Notes: a model not told the origin generated them from the letters alone. 64,000 nt of DNA from Hyphomicrobiales bacterium (GCA_022842205.1 JALHQA010000007.1:1-64000); one strand, 5' to 3'. Positions 17,136 to 27,242 are shown, counted from the first letter of the stretch. Made by a program: numbers and translations.

Positions 17136-17900
17136 ATGCTGCACGCCGCCCCCGCCATCGAAGTCGACAGGCTCGTCAAGGACTACAAGACGACGCGCGC
17201 CGTGGACGGCATCAGCCTTTCCATCGCACCCGGCTCGATCACCGGCCTGCTCGGCGGCAATGGCGCGGGCAAGACAACGACCATCACCTCGATCATGGGG
17301 CTTCTGCGCCCGACGTCCGGCACCGTCCGGGTGCTGGGGTCGGACATGAACCGCGAGCGCCACCGCGTGCTGCACCGCATGAACTTCCAGAGCCCCTATG
17401 TCGATCTGCCCGGCCGTCTGACCGTGCGCCAGAACATCGTGACCTTCGCCCGTCTGTACGGCGTCGCGCATGCGAAGGAGCGTGCCGCGGAACTTGCGGA
17501 CGAACTCGATCTCAACGAGTTTCTCGACCGTGCGACAAGCAAGCTGTCGGCCGGGCAGAAAACGCGTGTTGCCCTGGCCAAATCCCTCGTCAACGATCCC
17601 GAGGTTCTTCTGCTCGACGAGCCTACGGCCTCGCTCGACCCCGACACCGCCGGCTGGATTCGCGACCGTATCGCGGCGCATGCCCGGGAGCGCGGCGCCA
17701 CCATTCTTCTCGCCTCGCACAATATGCGCGAGGTCGAGCGTCTGTGCGACCGCGTCATTTTCATGCGCCGCGGCAAGATCGTCGACGATGCGACCCCGGA
17801 TGAGCTTCTGCGCCGGTATGGACGCGCCGATCTGGAGGACGTGTTCATCGATGTTGCGCGCGGCACCGAGCGTCAGACCGAGACGGAGACTGCGCTGTGA
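17136..17900 (+). CDS. ABC exporter ATP-binding protein
   Basis: ATPase subunit (254 aa) of an ABC-2 type exporter: Walker A GGNGAGKTTT, Q-loop region MNFQSPYVDLPGRLTVRQN, signature LSAGQKTRVALAKSL, Walker B VLLLDEPTASLD and H-loop ILLASHN. It resembles the DrrA/NodI-type subfamily (CcmA-like COG1131). Its stop overlaps the GTG start of the permease gene, so both are co-expressed. The cargo is unknown. Confidence 0.9.
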   Translation: MLHAAPAIEVDRLVKDYKTTRAVDGISLSIAPGSITGLLGGNGAGKTTTITSIMGLLRPTSGTVRVLGSDMNRERHRVLHRMNFQSPYVDLPGRLTVRQNIVTFARLYGVAHAKERAAELADELDLNEFLDRATSKLSAGQKTRVALAKSLVNDPEVLLLDEPTASLDPDTAGWIRDRIAAHARERGATILLASHNMREVERLCDRVIFMRRGKIVDDATPDELLRRYGRADLEDVFIDVARGTERQTETETAL

Positions 17901-18712
17901 GTGCACGCTACTCCGCATTCTCACCCTCCCGCATCGCCGCCATGAACGCCCGCCAGTGGTACGTACTCCGTTCGTCATGGCCGCGTATTCTGGAGATCAT
18001 CTATTGGCCGGCGATCTCGATGATCACATGGGGCTTCGCCCAGATGTGGGTCGGCCAGGAGAGCGGCGGCACCTTCACCGTCGCGGCGTCGACGCTGCTC
18101 GGCGGCGTCATCCTGTGGGATGTCCTGGTGCGCGGCTCGCTCGGTTTTTCCATCACGTTTCTTGAGGAAATGTGGTCGAAGAACATCGGCAACCTGATGA
18201 TGAGCCCGCTGACGCCGCTTGAATATGTACTGTCGCTCGCGTCGATGAGCCTGATCCGGCTTTTCATCGGACTCGTTCCCGTCACGCTGATGGCGATCTG
18301 GCTGTTCGGCTTCAACATCTGGAGTCTGGGCCTGCCGCTCGTCGCCTTCTTCCTCAATCTGATTGTGCTCGGCTGGTCGGCTTCGCTGGTCGTCTCGGGC
18401 GTCGTGCTGAGACACGGACTCGGCGCCGAGGGCATGGCGTGGATCGCGGTCTTTGTGCTGATGCCGTTCTCGGCGATCTTCTATCCCGTTTCGGTGCTGC
18501 CGGAACCGGCGCAATATGTGGCCTTTGCCTTGCCGAGCTCCTATGTGTTCGAGGGCATGCGGGCGCTTCTGATCGACGGGGTGTTCCGCGCCGATCTCAT
18601 GCTGTGGGCGGCGGGCCTCAACCTCGCCTACGGCGCGATCGCGGTTCTGGTCTATCTGCGCGTGCTCGAAAGCGCCCGCACGGCCGGGACACTGCTGTCG
18701 CACAACGACTAG
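17897..18712 (+). CDS. ABC-2 type exporter permease
   Basis: Membrane subunit (271 aa) with six predicted helices, including IIYWPAISMITWGFAQMWV and the ABC-2 signature region around FVLMPFSAIFYPVSVLPEPAQYVAFALPSSYVFEGMR. It starts with GTG, overlapping the ATPase stop codon by four bases. Together they make a two-gene exporter for a lipid, polysaccharide or drug substrate that cannot be specified. Confidence 0.88.
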   Translation: MSARYSAFSPSRIAAMNARQWYVLRSSWPRILEIIYWPAISMITWGFAQMWVGQESGGTFTVAASTLLGGVILWDVLVRGSLGFSITFLEEMWSKNIGNLMMSPLTPLEYVLSLASMSLIRLFIGLVPVTLMAIWLFGFNIWSLGLPLVAFFLNLIVLGWSASLVVSGVVLRHGLGAEGMAWIAVFVLMPFSAIFYPVSVLPEPAQYVAFALPSSYVFEGMRALLIDGVFRADLMLWAAGLNLAYGAIAVLVYLRVLESARTAGTLLSHND

Positions 18713-18741
18713 ACGCTTGATTTTTCGAGACACCTTCCGAT

Positions 18742-19335
18742 ATGCGGGGCGCTATGCACAACGGCGAGACTGAAAACGGGGCGGCTCCGTCCGAACCTGA
18801 AAACCCGGCTGCGGAACCCGCTACCGACGATCGTGCGCGGCTTGAGGCCGAGAACGCGGACCTGAAGGACCGGGCGCTGCGCGTGATGGCCGAGATGGAA
18901 AACCTCCGAAAGCGCACCGAGCGCGAGGTCCATGACGCGCGTGCCTACGCCGTGTCGGCGTTTGCGCGCGACCTTCTGACCGTTGCCGACAATCTCGACC
19001 GGGCGCTCGCGGCCGTGCCGCCGGACGACGAGGACCCGGCGCTGAAGGCGCTGACCGAGGGTGTCAGCCTGACCAGCCGCGAGTTCCAGGGCATCCTCGC
19101 AAGGCACGGCGTCACCCGGATCGAGCCCCAGCCCGGCGAGCGGTTCGACCCCAATATTCACCAGGCCATGTTCGAGGTGCCGGACCCTTCCCGCCCGACC
19201 GGCGAGGTCGTGCAGGTCATGCAGCCCGGCTTTGCCCTGTCCGGCCGGCTGTTGCGGCCGGCGATGGTCGGTGTTTCCAAGGGCGGGCCGAAGCCGCAGG
19301 TCGAAGCCGGCGCGTCGGTCGACCGCTCGGCGTGA
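18742..19335 (+). CDS. grpE: Nucleotide exchange factor GrpE
   Basis: Co-chaperone that releases ADP from DnaK. The 197-aa protein has an acidic, disordered N-terminus ([15 protein letters not shown]), a long coiled-coil helix ([22 protein letters not shown]), the family motif [23 protein letters not shown], and the beta domain with [13 protein letters not shown] and [29 protein letters not shown] second in-frame ATG at 18754 may be the true start. hrcA, often upstream, is absent; dnaK follows about 1 kb downstream. Confidence 0.95.
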   Translation: MRGAMHNGETENGAAPSEPENPAAEPATDDRARLEAENADLKDRALRVMAEMENLRKRTEREVHDARAYAVSAFARDLLTVADNLDRALAAVPPDDEDPALKALTEGVSLTSREFQGILARHGVTRIEPQPGERFDPNIHQAMFEVPDPSRPTGEVVQVMQPGFALSGRLLRPAMVGVSKGGPKPQVEAGASVDRSA

Positions 19336-19446
19336 GCGCGTCTCCCGCGCGTTAACGTCCTGTAAACGGTCTGCCCGCTTACCGGGTGGACCCGCTTTCG
19401 TCATTACGCAATGGTCCGGTTCGGAAAAGGTACTGGGGACTTTGCG

Positions 19447-19710
19447 GTGACGGTCATGCCTCGTTTTCATCTGCGTGCGCGCCCGAGGGCCGATGAGGTT
19501 TCGGTCGCCATTCATGGCGCAGGCGCCACCGCGACCGTCCTTCCTCCGGACAACGCGCCGGATTTCCCGGGCGTTCGCGATCTCAGACTTGCCAACGCGC
19601 TGCGCTACGCCAGCGCCCTCGCCGGTCGGCTCGGCACCGATGTCGGCGTCCTCGACGACAGCGACACAGTCTTCTTCATCGAGGAGCCGGAGCCCGGCCT
19701 CGTCCTCTGA
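19447..19710 (+). CDS. Small hypothetical protein
   Basis: About 87 aa, not recognised. It begins with a basic strand-rich part (FHLRARPRADEVSVAIHG), has an ATVLPPDNAPDFPG loop, an alanine-rich helix (LANALRYASALAGRLG) and an acidic end FFIEEPEPGLVL. No signal peptide or membrane segment. GTG at 19447 is chosen because GGGGA lies eight bases upstream; ATG at 19411 or 19456 is also possible. Upstream, GTTAACG then TGTAAACG resembles a degenerate CtrA direct repeat. Confidence 0.5.
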   Translation: MTVMPRFHLRARPRADEVSVAIHGAGATATVLPPDNAPDFPGVRDLRLANALRYASALAGRLGTDVGVLDDSDTVFFIEEPEPGLVL

Positions 19711-19721
19711 TAAGGGAAATA

Positions 19722-19748
19722 CGCGGCTGCCCTGTCCGGACAGCCGCG
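19722..19748. terminator. Hairpin between convergent small genes
   Basis: CGCGGCTG pairs with CAGCCGCG around an 11-base loop. It stands between two convergent small genes, eight bases before the end of the minus-strand gene. No clear U-tract, so termination strength is uncertain. Confidence 0.5.
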
Positions 19749-19755
19749 CGTAAGG

Positions 19756-20055
19756 TCAGGCCGCGGCCCGGTTCTTGATAAAGCCGATGATCGCGGTGAG
19801 GACGAGACCGCCAACGCCGCCGCCGACCGCCTGGCCGAGGATCGCGCCAACATCGAAGCCCGCGCCTTCCGCCGTCGTGATCAGGTTCGGCAGCAGCGTC
19901 GACAGCAGATAGCCGCCGCCCACGCCGCCGGCCGCGCCGGCAACCGAGTTCAGCAACGCGCCAAGATCGAACCCTTTGTTGATCTTTCCTGCCGCGTTGC
20001 CGCCAATCGCTCCGGACACCAACTGAACGATGAGATTGATGATTTCGGGCGACAT
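19756..20055 (-). CDS. Small glycine-rich membrane protein
   Basis: 99-aa protein, no function recognised. It has two glycine-zipper-like hydrophobic segments: SVAGAAGGVGGGYLLSTLLP and QAVGGGVGGLVLTAIIGFI, plus an N-terminal helix IINLIVQLVSGAIGG. The pattern suggests helix packing in a membrane, perhaps oligomers. ATG at 20055 has GGGAG eight bases upstream; the longer open frame is not needed. It is divergent from dnaK and convergent with the small gene at 19447. Confidence 0.65.
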   Translation of the reverse strand: MSPEIINLIVQLVSGAIGGNAAGKINKGFDLGALLNSVAGAAGGVGGGYLLSTLLPNLITTAEGAGFDVGAILGQAVGGGVGGLVLTAIIGFIKNRAAA

Positions 20056-20187
20056 ATGGTTCTCCCAGATGCCCCGCGTGGTCGTTTCCCCCCGCCCCGG
20101 GGCCCGGACGGGAATCAGGATTGCGCCGAGGTTACCGGGCTTGCCGTAAGGCGCAAGGCGTGACGCACAACAAAGCCCGCATCCTGT

Positions 20188-20216
20188 CTTGCGGCCCAAA
20201 ATCGGCCTTCTTATAT
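20188..20216 (+). promoter_or_regulatory. RpoH-type heat-shock promoter of dnaK
   Basis: CTTG at 20188-20191, an 18-bp spacer, then CTTATAT at 20210-20216: an exact match to the alphaproteobacterial sigma-32 consensus CTTG-N17/18-CYTATNT. Transcription would start near 20223 and give a leader of about 130 bases, which contains a small hairpin ACCACA/TGTGGT just after the start. Confidence 0.75.
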
Positions 20217-20352
20217 AGCCGCCAACACCACATACGATTGTGGTTATTTGCCTTGGGAGACCGCTGCCCGCCAGATCGGGACGGCTTTGAACCGGGGTGC
20301 CTCACTTCAGGGCCCCAACCGGTCTCGCTGATAAAAAAGGGGATGTAAGACA

Positions 20353-22266
20353 ATGGCGAAGGTCATCGGTATCGACCTCGGAACGACCAATTCATGCGTG
20401 GCCGTCATGGACGGCTCGGCACCCAAAGTCATCGAGAACGCGGAAGGCGCGCGCACGACGCCGTCGATCGTCGCGTTCACCGACGAAGGCGAGCGCCTTG
20501 TCGGCCAGCCGGCCAAGCGCCAGGCGGTGACCAATCCCGAACGCACCATTTTCGCGGTGAAGCGCCTCATCGGCCGCCGCTTCGACGATCCGGAAGTCGT
20601 CAAGGCGAAGAAGCTGTCGCCGTTCCCGATCGTGAAGGGCGACAATGGCGATGCCTGGGTCGAAGTCGACGGCAAGAAATATTCACCGGCGCAGATCTCG
20701 GCCTTCATCCTGCAGAAGATGAAAGAGACGGCCGAATCCAATCTCGGCCATACGGTCACGCAGGCCGTCATTACGGTTCCCGCCTACTTCAACGACGCGC
20801 AGCGCCAGGCGACGAAAGACGCCGGCAAGATCGCCGGGCTTGAAGTTCTGCGCATCATCAACGAGCCGACGGCGGCTGCGCTCGCCTACGGCCTCGACAA
20901 GAAATCCACCGGCACGATCGCGGTCTACGACCTCGGCGGCGGCACGTTCGACGTGTCGATCCTCGAGATCGGCGACGGCGTGTTCGAAGTGAAGTCGACC
21001 AACGGCGACACGTTCCTCGGCGGCGAAGACTTCGACATGCGCCTCGTCGGCTTTCTCGCGGACGAGTTCAAGAAAGAGCAGGGCATCGACCTACGTAACG
21101 ACAAGCTCGCCCTGCAGCGTCTGAAGGAAGCCGCCGAAAAGGCGAAGATCGAACTCAGCTCGGCGCAGCAGACCGAAATCAACCTGCCGTTCATCACGGC
21201 GGATGCGTCGGGTCCGAAACATCTGACCCTGAAGTTGACGCGCGCGAGGTTCGAGCAGCTCGTCGACGATCTCGTGCAGCGCACGGTCGATCCGTGCCGC
21301 AAGGCGCTTGCCGACGCCGGGCTGAAGGCGTCGGACATCGACGAGGTCGTCCTCGTCGGCGGCCAGACCCGCATGCCGAAAGTGCAGGAGGTCGTGAAAG
21401 CGTTCTTCGGCAAGGAACCGCACAAGGGTGTCAACCCGGACGAGGTCGTCGCCATCGGCGCCGCCGTCCAGGCCGGCGTTCTGCAGGGCGACGTCAAGGA
21501 CGTTCTTCTGCTCGACGTCACGCCGCTGTCGCTCGGCATCGAGACGCTGGGCGGTGTCTTTACGCGGCTTATTGATCGGAACACAACCATTCCGACCAAG
21601 AAGTCGCAGACCTTCTCGACGGCCGAGGACGGCCAGACGGCGGTCACGATCCGCGTCTTCCAGGGCGAGCGTGAAATGGCGGCCGACAACAAGCTGCTCG
21701 GCCAGTTCGATCTCGTCGGCATTCCGCCGGCGCCCCGCGGCTCGCCGCAGATCGAGGTCACTTTCGACATCGACGCCAACGGCATCGTCAATGTGACGGC
21801 GAAGGACAAGGCGACGAACAAGGAGCAGCAGATCCGCATCCAGGCCTCGGGCGGCCTCAGCGACGCCGACATCGAGAAGATGGTCAAGGATGCCGAGGCC
21901 AACGCCGACGCCGACAAGAAGCGCCGCGCGCTCGTCGAGGCGAGGAACCAGGGCGAGAGCCTCGTTCACTCGACCGAGAAGTCGATCAAGGAACTCGGCG
22001 ACAAGGCCCCGGCCGCCGACAGGGAAGCGACCGAAAGTGCGATCGCGGAACTGCGCACCGCCCTAGAAGGCGACGACGTCGACGCCATCCAGGCGAAGAC
22101 TCAGGCGCTCGCCCAGGCCGCGATGAAGATCGGCGAGGCTCTGTACGCACAGCAGCAGGACGGCGGTGAAGGCGGCGATGCCGGCGCGTCCTCTTCCGAG
22201 CAGAAGGAAGACGTGGTCGACGCCGACTTCACCGAAGTCGACGACGACGAAAAGAAATCGGCGTAA
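20353..22266 (+). CDS. dnaK: Molecular chaperone DnaK (Hsp70)
   Basis: Hsp70, 637 aa. ATPase signatures: [10 protein letters not shown] at the N-terminus, [46 protein letters not shown] and [14 protein letters not shown]. The substrate domain starts after [18 protein letters not shown] and the lid ends in a glycine-rich tail and acidic [19 protein letters not shown] precedes ATG. It is driven by a consensus RpoH promoter and followed by a terminator, then dnaJ. Confidence 0.98.
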   Translation: MAKVIGIDLGTTNSCVAVMDGSAPKVIENAEGARTTPSIVAFTDEGERLVGQPAKRQAVTNPERTIFAVKRLIGRRFDDPEVVKAKKLSPFPIVKGDNGDAWVEVDGKKYSPAQISAFILQKMKETAESNLGHTVTQAVITVPAYFNDAQRQATKDAGKIAGLEVLRIINEPTAAALAYGLDKKSTGTIAVYDLGGGTFDVSILEIGDGVFEVKSTNGDTFLGGEDFDMRLVGFLADEFKKEQGIDLRNDKLALQRLKEAAEKAKIELSSAQQTEINLPFITADASGPKHLTLKLTRARFEQLVDDLVQRTVDPCRKALADAGLKASDIDEVVLVGGQTRMPKVQEVVKAFFGKEPHKGVNPDEVVAIGAAVQAGVLQGDVKDVLLLDVTPLSLGIETLGGVFTRLIDRNTTIPTKKSQTFSTAEDGQTAVTIRVFQGEREMAADNKLLGQFDLVGIPPAPRGSPQIEVTFDIDANGIVNVTAKDKATNKEQQIRIQASGGLSDADIEKMVKDAEANADADKKRRALVEARNQGESLVHSTEKSIKELGDKAPAADREATESAIAELRTALEGDDVDAIQAKTQALAQAAMKIGEALYAQQQDGGEGGDAGASSSEQKEDVVDADFTEVDDDEKKSA

Positions 22267-22281
22267 CTTGCGTCGCACCAT

Positions 22282-22308
22282 CCCCGCCCGCGCTGCGGGC
22301 GGGGTTTT
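22282..22308 (+). terminator. Rho-independent terminator between dnaK and dnaJ
   Basis: Stem CCCCGCCCG / CGGGCGGGG with loop CGCTG, followed by TTTT. It should lower dnaJ transcription relative to dnaK. Confidence 0.85.
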
Positions 22309-22331
22309 CACTTTCCGGGCTGAAGTGAACC

Positions 22332-23468
22332 ATGGCTAAACGCTGTTATTACGAAACCCTCGGTGTCCAGCGCACCGCGAAGGATGGCGATCTCAAATCG
22401 GCTTTCCGCAAGATGGCGATGGAATGCCATCCCGACCGCAATCCCGGCGATTCGTCCGCCGAAGCGCGGTTCAAGGAAATCAACGCCGCCTACGAAACGC
22501 TGAAGGATCCGCAGAAGCGCGCGGCCTATGACCGTTTCGGGCACGCCGCGTTCGAGCACGGCAATGGCGGCATGCACGGTTTCGGCGGCGCCGATTTCGG
22601 CGCCTCGATGTCCGACATTTTCGAAAGCATGTTCGGCGACATCATGGGCCGGCGCGGCCGCGGCGGCGGAACCGCCCGCGAACGCGGCGCCGATCTCCGC
22701 TACAACATGGAAATCACGCTCGAGGACGCGTTCAGCGGCAAGCTCGCGCAGATTCGCATGCCGACGCCCGTCACCTGCGAGGCCTGCGGCGGCTCCGGCG
22801 CGAAGGCCGGTTCCAAGCCCGCGACCTGCATGACCTGCGGCGGCGCGGGCAAGATCCGCTCCACGCAGGGCTTCTTCCTGATGGAACGGACCTGCCATGT
22901 CTGCCAGGGGCGCGGCGAAATCGTCGAGGACCCGTGCGCCTCCTGCAACGGGCAGGGCCGCGTCACGCGCGAACGCACGCTTCAGGTCAATATCCCGCCC
23001 GGCGTCGAGGAAGGCACCCGCATCCGCCTCGCCGGCGAGGGCGAGGCCGGCATGCGCGGCGGCCCGTCGGGCGATCTTTATATTTTCCTCTCCATCGCGC
23101 CGCACGAGCTGTTCCAGCGCGACGGCGCCGACCTTTATTGCCGCGTGCCGGTGGCGATGACCGAGGCCGCGCTCGGCGGCGAGGTCGAGGTGCCGACCAT
23201 TTCCGGCAGCCGCGAGAAGGTGAAGATCGCGGAGGGCACACAGTCCGGCAAGCAGTTCCGCATCAAGGGCAAGGGCATGCCGGTGCTGCGCTCGCGCGAG
23301 GTCGGCGACCTCTACATCCAGGTCGAGGTCGAAATTCCGAAAAACCTCACCAAGCGCCAGCGCGAACTCCTGGAGGAGTTCCGGAAATCCTCCTCGGACG
23401 ACAACCACCCTGACTCGACGGGTTTTTTTGCACGCGTGAAAGATTTGTTCGGTTCGCGCGAAACCTGA
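22332..23468 (+). CDS. dnaJ: Co-chaperone DnaJ (Hsp40)
   Basis: DnaJ of 378 aa, stimulating DnaK ATPase. J domain 1-70 with the HPD motif at 33-35, a glycine/phenylalanine-rich linker ([15 protein letters not shown]), four zinc-binding repeats ([32 protein letters not shown]), and the C-terminal peptide-binding domains ending near [26 protein letters not shown]. All zinc cysteines are present, so it is the full type I form. Start ATG at 22332. Confidence 0.98.
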   Translation: MAKRCYYETLGVQRTAKDGDLKSAFRKMAMECHPDRNPGDSSAEARFKEINAAYETLKDPQKRAAYDRFGHAAFEHGNGGMHGFGGADFGASMSDIFESMFGDIMGRRGRGGGTARERGADLRYNMEITLEDAFSGKLAQIRMPTPVTCEACGGSGAKAGSKPATCMTCGGAGKIRSTQGFFLMERTCHVCQGRGEIVEDPCASCNGQGRVTRERTLQVNIPPGVEEGTRIRLAGEGEAGMRGGPSGDLYIFLSIAPHELFQRDGADLYCRVPVAMTEAALGGEVEVPTISGSREKVKIAEGTQSGKQFRIKGKGMPVLRSREVGDLYIQVEVEIPKNLTKRQRELLEEFRKSSSDDNHPDSTGFFARVKDLFGSRET

Positions 23469-23533
23469 GTTAGGATGATTCTCAGGACGGCTGTCAGCCG
23501 CCTTTGTTTCCCGTCTCCCGGCAGCCACCGCGC

Positions 23534-24151
23534 ATGAACAGTCCTGCCCCTCTCGCCCCCCGGCTGAAAAAGAAACCGGATTTCCGGGACGAGGCGCGTT
23601 TCATCAAGAACTGGATCGACAAGCCGCTGATCATCGGCGCGGTCAGCCCGTCGGGGAAAGCCCTGGCGAAAATGATGGCGGCCCCGATCGACCCGGAGCT
23701 TCCGGGGCAGGTTCTTGAGATCGGGCCCGGCACCGGCCCCGTGACGGCGGCGCTGATCGCGCGCGGCGTGGACGAGGCCCGTCTCGTCCTGCTCGAATTC
23801 AACCCGGATTTCGTGACGCTGCTGCGCCAGCGTTTCCCGCGCGCGACGGTTCTTCAGGGCGACGCGTATGACGTGCGCGGACTTGCCGAAGGCGTGCTGA
23901 CCGGACCGCTGGCCGGCATCGTCTCCAGCCTGCCGCTTCTGACCAAGCCGGTCCCCCGGCGGGCGCGGCTCCTCAACGATTGTTTCGATCTCGCCCATCC
24001 GGGCGCACCCTTCGTTCAGTTCACCTATATGGTCCAGCCGCCGATTCCGGTCTTCGCCATCGGCGAGGCGGTTGCGACCGGCAGTCCGCGAATCTGGCGC
24101 AACGTGCCTCCGGCGCGCGTGTGGACCTATCGCCGGCAGGTCACTGCCTGA
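23534..24151 (+). CDS. pmtA: SAM-dependent methyltransferase, PmtA-like phospholipid N-methyltransferase
   Basis: Cytosolic methyltransferase of 205 aa. Motif I is VLEIGPGTGPVTAALIARG, followed by LLEFNPDFVTLLRQRFP and GDAYD. The N-terminal FIKNWIDKPLIIGAVSPSG and the IVSSLPLLTKP segment match the Sinorhizobium-type PmtA family, which methylates phosphatidylethanolamine towards phosphatidylcholine. The family is close to rRNA adenine dimethylases, and some members have other lipid substrates, so the symbol is provisional. ATG at 23534 is preferred over 23504. It starts the pmtA-FMN reductase-pyrF run. Confidence 0.72.
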   Translation: MNSPAPLAPRLKKKPDFRDEARFIKNWIDKPLIIGAVSPSGKALAKMMAAPIDPELPGQVLEIGPGTGPVTAALIARGVDEARLVLLEFNPDFVTLLRQRFPRATVLQGDAYDVRGLAEGVLTGPLAGIVSSLPLLTKPVPRRARLLNDCFDLAHPGAPFVQFTYMVQPPIPVFAIGEAVATGSPRIWRNVPPARVWTYRRQVTA

Positions 24152-24157
24152 GACGAG

Positions 24158-24724
24158 ATGAGCAAGCCGAGGATTCTTGTATTTGCGGGTTCGGTCCGCA
24201 CCGGATCGCTGAACGAGACCTTGGCCGCCTTCGTCGCGCGCCAGCTGCGCGCGCTTGACGCCGATGTCTCGCATATAAGCCTGAACGACTATCCGATGCC
24301 GCTTTACAACGGCGATCTCGAAAAGGCCGAGGGCCCGCCCGAATCCGCGAAGAAGCTCCACGCGCTTTTTGCCGCGCATCAGGGCATTTTCATCGCCGGG
24401 CCCGAATACAATGCCGGCATCACGCCCCTCGCCAAGAACACGATCGACTGGGTCAGCCGGGTCGATATTTCCGTCTACCGCACCCGCGCCTTTGCCCTCG
24501 GCGCGGCCTCCGATGGGCGGCTCGGCGGCTATCGCAGCCTGATGGCGACGCGGCAGGTCCTGGAACTCGGCTGCGGGGCGTTTGTCCAACCGGAAATGAT
24601 ATCGGTGTTCCACGCCTCGAAGTCCTGGAACGAGGACGGCGACCTCGCCGACACGTCCGCACAGCGCTCGGCGCGCCGTGCCGTCGAAGCGCTCGCCGCA
24701 AACGCACGCAGGTACGCGGCATGA
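24158..24724 (+). CDS. NADPH-dependent FMN reductase family protein
   Basis: Flavodoxin-like reductase of 188 aa. FMN phosphate-binding loop [13 protein letters not shown] at residues 11-23, [11 protein letters not shown], and the isoalloxazine-binding [21 protein letters not shown]. It belongs to the ChrR/YieF/SsuE-like group that reduces quinones, chromate or free FMN with NADPH. It lies six bases after the methyltransferase stop, and its own stop overlaps the pyrF start by ATGA. Confidence 0.88.
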   Translation: MSKPRILVFAGSVRTGSLNETLAAFVARQLRALDADVSHISLNDYPMPLYNGDLEKAEGPPESAKKLHALFAAHQGIFIAGPEYNAGITPLAKNTIDWVSRVDISVYRTRAFALGAASDGRLGGYRSLMATRQVLELGCGAFVQPEMISVFHASKSWNEDGDLADTSAQRSARRAVEALAANARRYAA

Positions 24725-25425
24725 GCGGCACGACCAGCGCGCGCGACCGGATGATCGTCGCGCTCGACATGCCCGATCCTCTCGCCGCCAAGAACATGGC
24801 GCGCCGTCTCGGCACGTCGGTCAGTTTCTACAAGATCGGGTATGAGCTCGGATTCGCCGGCGGTCTTGCGCTCGCCGAGGAGCTTGCTGGCGACGGCAAG
24901 AAGATCTTCTTCGATTTCAAGCTGCACGACATCGGCAACACGGTGGCGCGCGGCGTTGCTTCCCTTGCCAATACAGGCGCGACTTTCGTGACCGTCCACG
25001 CCTATCCGCAAACCATGCGCGCCGCTGTCGAGGGACGCGGCGACGCCAAGGTGAAGCTTCTCGCGGTCACCGCCCTCACCTCTTATGACGATGCGGACGC
25101 CGCCGAGGCGGGCTATGCGCTCGCGGTGCGCGATCTCGTGCGCCTCCGGGCCGAACAGGCGCGCACCATCGGTATGGACGGCGTCGTCTGCTCGGCCGCC
25201 GAAACCGCGCTGGTGCGCGATGTCGTCGGATCCGACATGGTCATCGTGACGCCGGGCATCCGCCCGAAGGGCGCGAGCACCGGCGACCAGAAGCGCACTC
25301 TGACGCCCGGCGAAGCCATCGGAGCCGGCGTCGATTATCTGGTGGTCGGCCGGCCTGTAACAACGGCGTCCGACCCGCAAGCCGCAGCCGAGGCCATCGT
25401 CGCCGAAATCGAAGCGGCCCTGTAG
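24721..25425 (+). CDS. pyrF: Orotidine 5'-phosphate decarboxylase
   Basis: Last step of UMP synthesis: decarboxylates OMP. The 234-aa protein shows VALDMPDP, the catalytic [11 protein letters not shown] motif (about residues 61-71), [12 protein letters not shown], and the phosphate-binding TPGIRPKG and [12 protein letters not shown]. Class I TIM-barrel form. Translationally coupled to the upstream flavin reductase by a four-base overlap. Confidence 0.97.
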   Translation: MSGTTSARDRMIVALDMPDPLAAKNMARRLGTSVSFYKIGYELGFAGGLALAEELAGDGKKIFFDFKLHDIGNTVARGVASLANTGATFVTVHAYPQTMRAAVEGRGDAKVKLLAVTALTSYDDADAAEAGYALAVRDLVRLRAEQARTIGMDGVVCSAAETALVRDVVGSDMVIVTPGIRPKGASTGDQKRTLTPGEAIGAGVDYLVVGRPVTTASDPQAAAEAIVAEIEAAL

Positions 25426-25447
25426 CAACACCGACACCGGAGGAACA

Positions 25448-25741
25448 ATGCCTAAAGGTTACTGGATCGCGCGCATCGACGTCACAAACCCCGAGCCGTT
25501 CAAGAACTACGCGGCCGGTGCATCGGAAGCCGTGAAGAAGCATGGCGGCCGCTATCTCGCCCGCGGCGGCGCCCATCAGGCGCTTGAGGGCGAGGCCCGC
25601 GCGCGCAATGTCGTCATCGAGTTCCCGTCGATGCAGGCCGCGGTCGATTGCTGGAACTCGCCTGAATATCAGGCGGCCAAGAAGCACCGCGACGGCAATT
25701 GCGAGGCGCAATTTGTTGTCGTCGAGGGTATTGAGCCCTAA
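25448..25741 (+). CDS. DUF1330 family protein
   Basis: Dimeric alpha+beta-barrel (ferredoxin-like) protein of 97 aa: [48 protein letters not shown] and a closing FVVVEGIEP. Family function is unknown. It is preceded by GGAGGA and lies 22 bp behind pyrF; this position between pyrF and dapB is common in related genomes. Confidence 0.9.
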   Translation: MPKGYWIARIDVTNPEPFKNYAAGASEAVKKHGGRYLARGGAHQALEGEARARNVVIEFPSMQAAVDCWNSPEYQAAKKHRDGNCEAQFVVVEGIEP

Positions 25742-25782
25742 AGCAAAACCGTGATGCAATCGCGGCGAGACGGGGAGAGGCT

Positions 25783-26586
25783 ATGCGGCTGGTAGTGGTT
25801 GGCGCGGCGGGACGCATGGGCTGCGCGCTGATCCGTGCCCTGCTTCTGACACCCGGCGCGAATCTGGCGGGCGCCATCGAACGCGAGGGATCGCCGGCGC
25901 TCGGTCAGGATGCCGGTGCGCTGGTCGGCCTGCCGGAAACCGGTATCAAGGTCAGCGCCGACCCGCTTGCCGCCTTCTCCCAGGCCGAGGGCGTGCTTGA
26001 TTTCACCTCGCCGGCCGCCACGGTCGAATTTGCCGGCCTCGCCGCGCAGGCCCGCATCGTCCATGTCATCGGCACGACCGGCTTCGACGAGGAGCATATC
26101 CAGAAGCTCGACGCCGCCGCGCGCCATGCGGTCCTCATCCGCTCCGGAAACATGTCGCTCGGCGTCAATCTGCTGGCGGCGCTCGTCCAGAAAGCGGCCG
26201 CGGCCCTGCCCGATTTCGACATCGAAATTCTCGAAATGCACCATCGCGCCAAGGTCGACGCGCCGTCCGGCACCGCGCTGCTTCTCGGCGAGGCGGCGGC
26301 GGCGGGACGCAAGGTCGGGCTCGCGGATGCCGCGGTGCGCGTTCGCGACGGCCAGACCGGCGCGCGCGTGCCGGGCACGATCGGCTTTGCCACATTGCGC
26401 GGCGGCTCGGTGGTCGGCGAACATACCGTTATTCTCGCCGGGGCGGGCGAACGCATCGAACTCGGCCACAAGGCCGAGGACCGCGCGATCTTCGCCACCG
26501 GTGCGATAAAGGCAGCGTTGTGGGGCAAGGGCCGTCCGCCCGGCCATTATTCGATGGCCGACGTTCTCGGAATTGCCGATCTGTAA
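25783..26586 (+). CDS. dapB: 4-hydroxy-tetrahydrodipicolinate reductase
   Basis: Lysine/diaminopimelate pathway enzyme reducing HTPA with NAD(P)H. NAD-binding [14 protein letters not shown] at the N-terminus, [11 protein letters not shown], the active-site [20 protein letters not shown] (catalytic His-His and Lys), and [19 protein letters not shown]. 267 aa, full length. It stands with pyrF/DUF1330 upstream and gpmA nine bases downstream. Confidence 0.97.
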   Translation: MRLVVVGAAGRMGCALIRALLLTPGANLAGAIEREGSPALGQDAGALVGLPETGIKVSADPLAAFSQAEGVLDFTSPAATVEFAGLAAQARIVHVIGTTGFDEEHIQKLDAAARHAVLIRSGNMSLGVNLLAALVQKAAAALPDFDIEILEMHHRAKVDAPSGTALLLGEAAAAGRKVGLADAAVRVRDGQTGARVPGTIGFATLRGGSVVGEHTVILAGAGERIELGHKAEDRAIFATGAIKAALWGKGRPPGHYSMADVLGIADL

Positions 26587-26595
26587 GGAGATTTC

Positions 26596-27216
26596 ATGTC
26601 CCGTACGCTTGTCCTCGTCCGGCACGGCCAGAGCGAATGGAATCTCAAAAACCTGTTCACCGGCTGGAGGGATGTCGATCTCACCCCGACCGGCGTCGAG
26701 GAGGCGCATGAGGCCGGACGAAAGCTGAAAGCGGTCGGCCTCAGGTTCGACATCGCCTTCACGTCCGAACTGGCGCGCGCCCAGCGCACGCTCGACATCA
26801 TCCTGTCGGAACTCGGGCAGCCGGACATCGCGGTGAAGAGGAACATTGCCCTCAACGAGCGTGACTATGGCGATCTGACGGGGCTGAACAAGGAAGAGGC
26901 GGCCAGGAGATGGGGCGAGGAGCAGGTCCTCGAATGGCGCCGGTCCTACGACATCGCGCCCCCCGGCGGCGAAAGCCTGCGCGACACGCTGGCCCGGACG
27001 CTGCCTTATTATGTCCGCGAGATCCTCCCCGAGCTTCTGTCCGGCAAGAATGTCATCGTCACCGCCCACGGCAATTCGCTGCGGGCGCTGATCATGGTGC
27101 TGGAAGGTCTCGACAGGGACGGCATTGTCCGGCGCGAACTCGCGACCGGGGCGCCGATGATCTACCGGTTGAGCGCCGAAGCCCGTGTTCTGGAACACAA
27201 AGACCTGTTAGGTTAG
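26596..27216 (+). CDS. gpmA: 2,3-bisphosphoglycerate-dependent phosphoglycerate mutase
   Basis: Glycolytic enzyme interconverting 3- and 2-phosphoglycerate. The catalytic RHG is in [18 protein letters not shown]; second histidine in [13 protein letters not shown]; also [14 protein letters not shown] and [10 protein letters not shown]. At 206 aa it is the short alphaproteobacterial form without the extra loop of E. coli GpmA. A candidate Irr operator overlaps its stop codon. Confidence 0.96.
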   Translation: MSRTLVLVRHGQSEWNLKNLFTGWRDVDLTPTGVEEAHEAGRKLKAVGLRFDIAFTSELARAQRTLDIILSELGQPDIAVKRNIALNERDYGDLTGLNKEEAARRWGEEQVLEWRRSYDIAPPGGESLRDTLARTLPYYVREILPELLSGKNVIVTAHGNSLRALIMVLEGLDRDGIVRRELATGAPMIYRLSAEARVLEHKDLLG

Positions 27217-27228
27217 AACGATTATAAC
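27212..27228 (+). promoter_or_regulatory. Candidate iron-control element (Irr-box-like palindrome)
   Basis: GTTAGAACGATTATAAC is a 17-bp palindrome with 6 of 7 arm pairs matching and a CGA centre; it differs from the published-type TTTAGAA-N3-TTCTAAA pattern at three positions. It overlaps the gpmA stop codon and lies about 100 bp before irr, just upstream of a -35 element. It suggests autoregulation of irr by iron. Confidence 0.45.
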
Positions 27229-27242
27229 AGGTGCCGAAAAGC

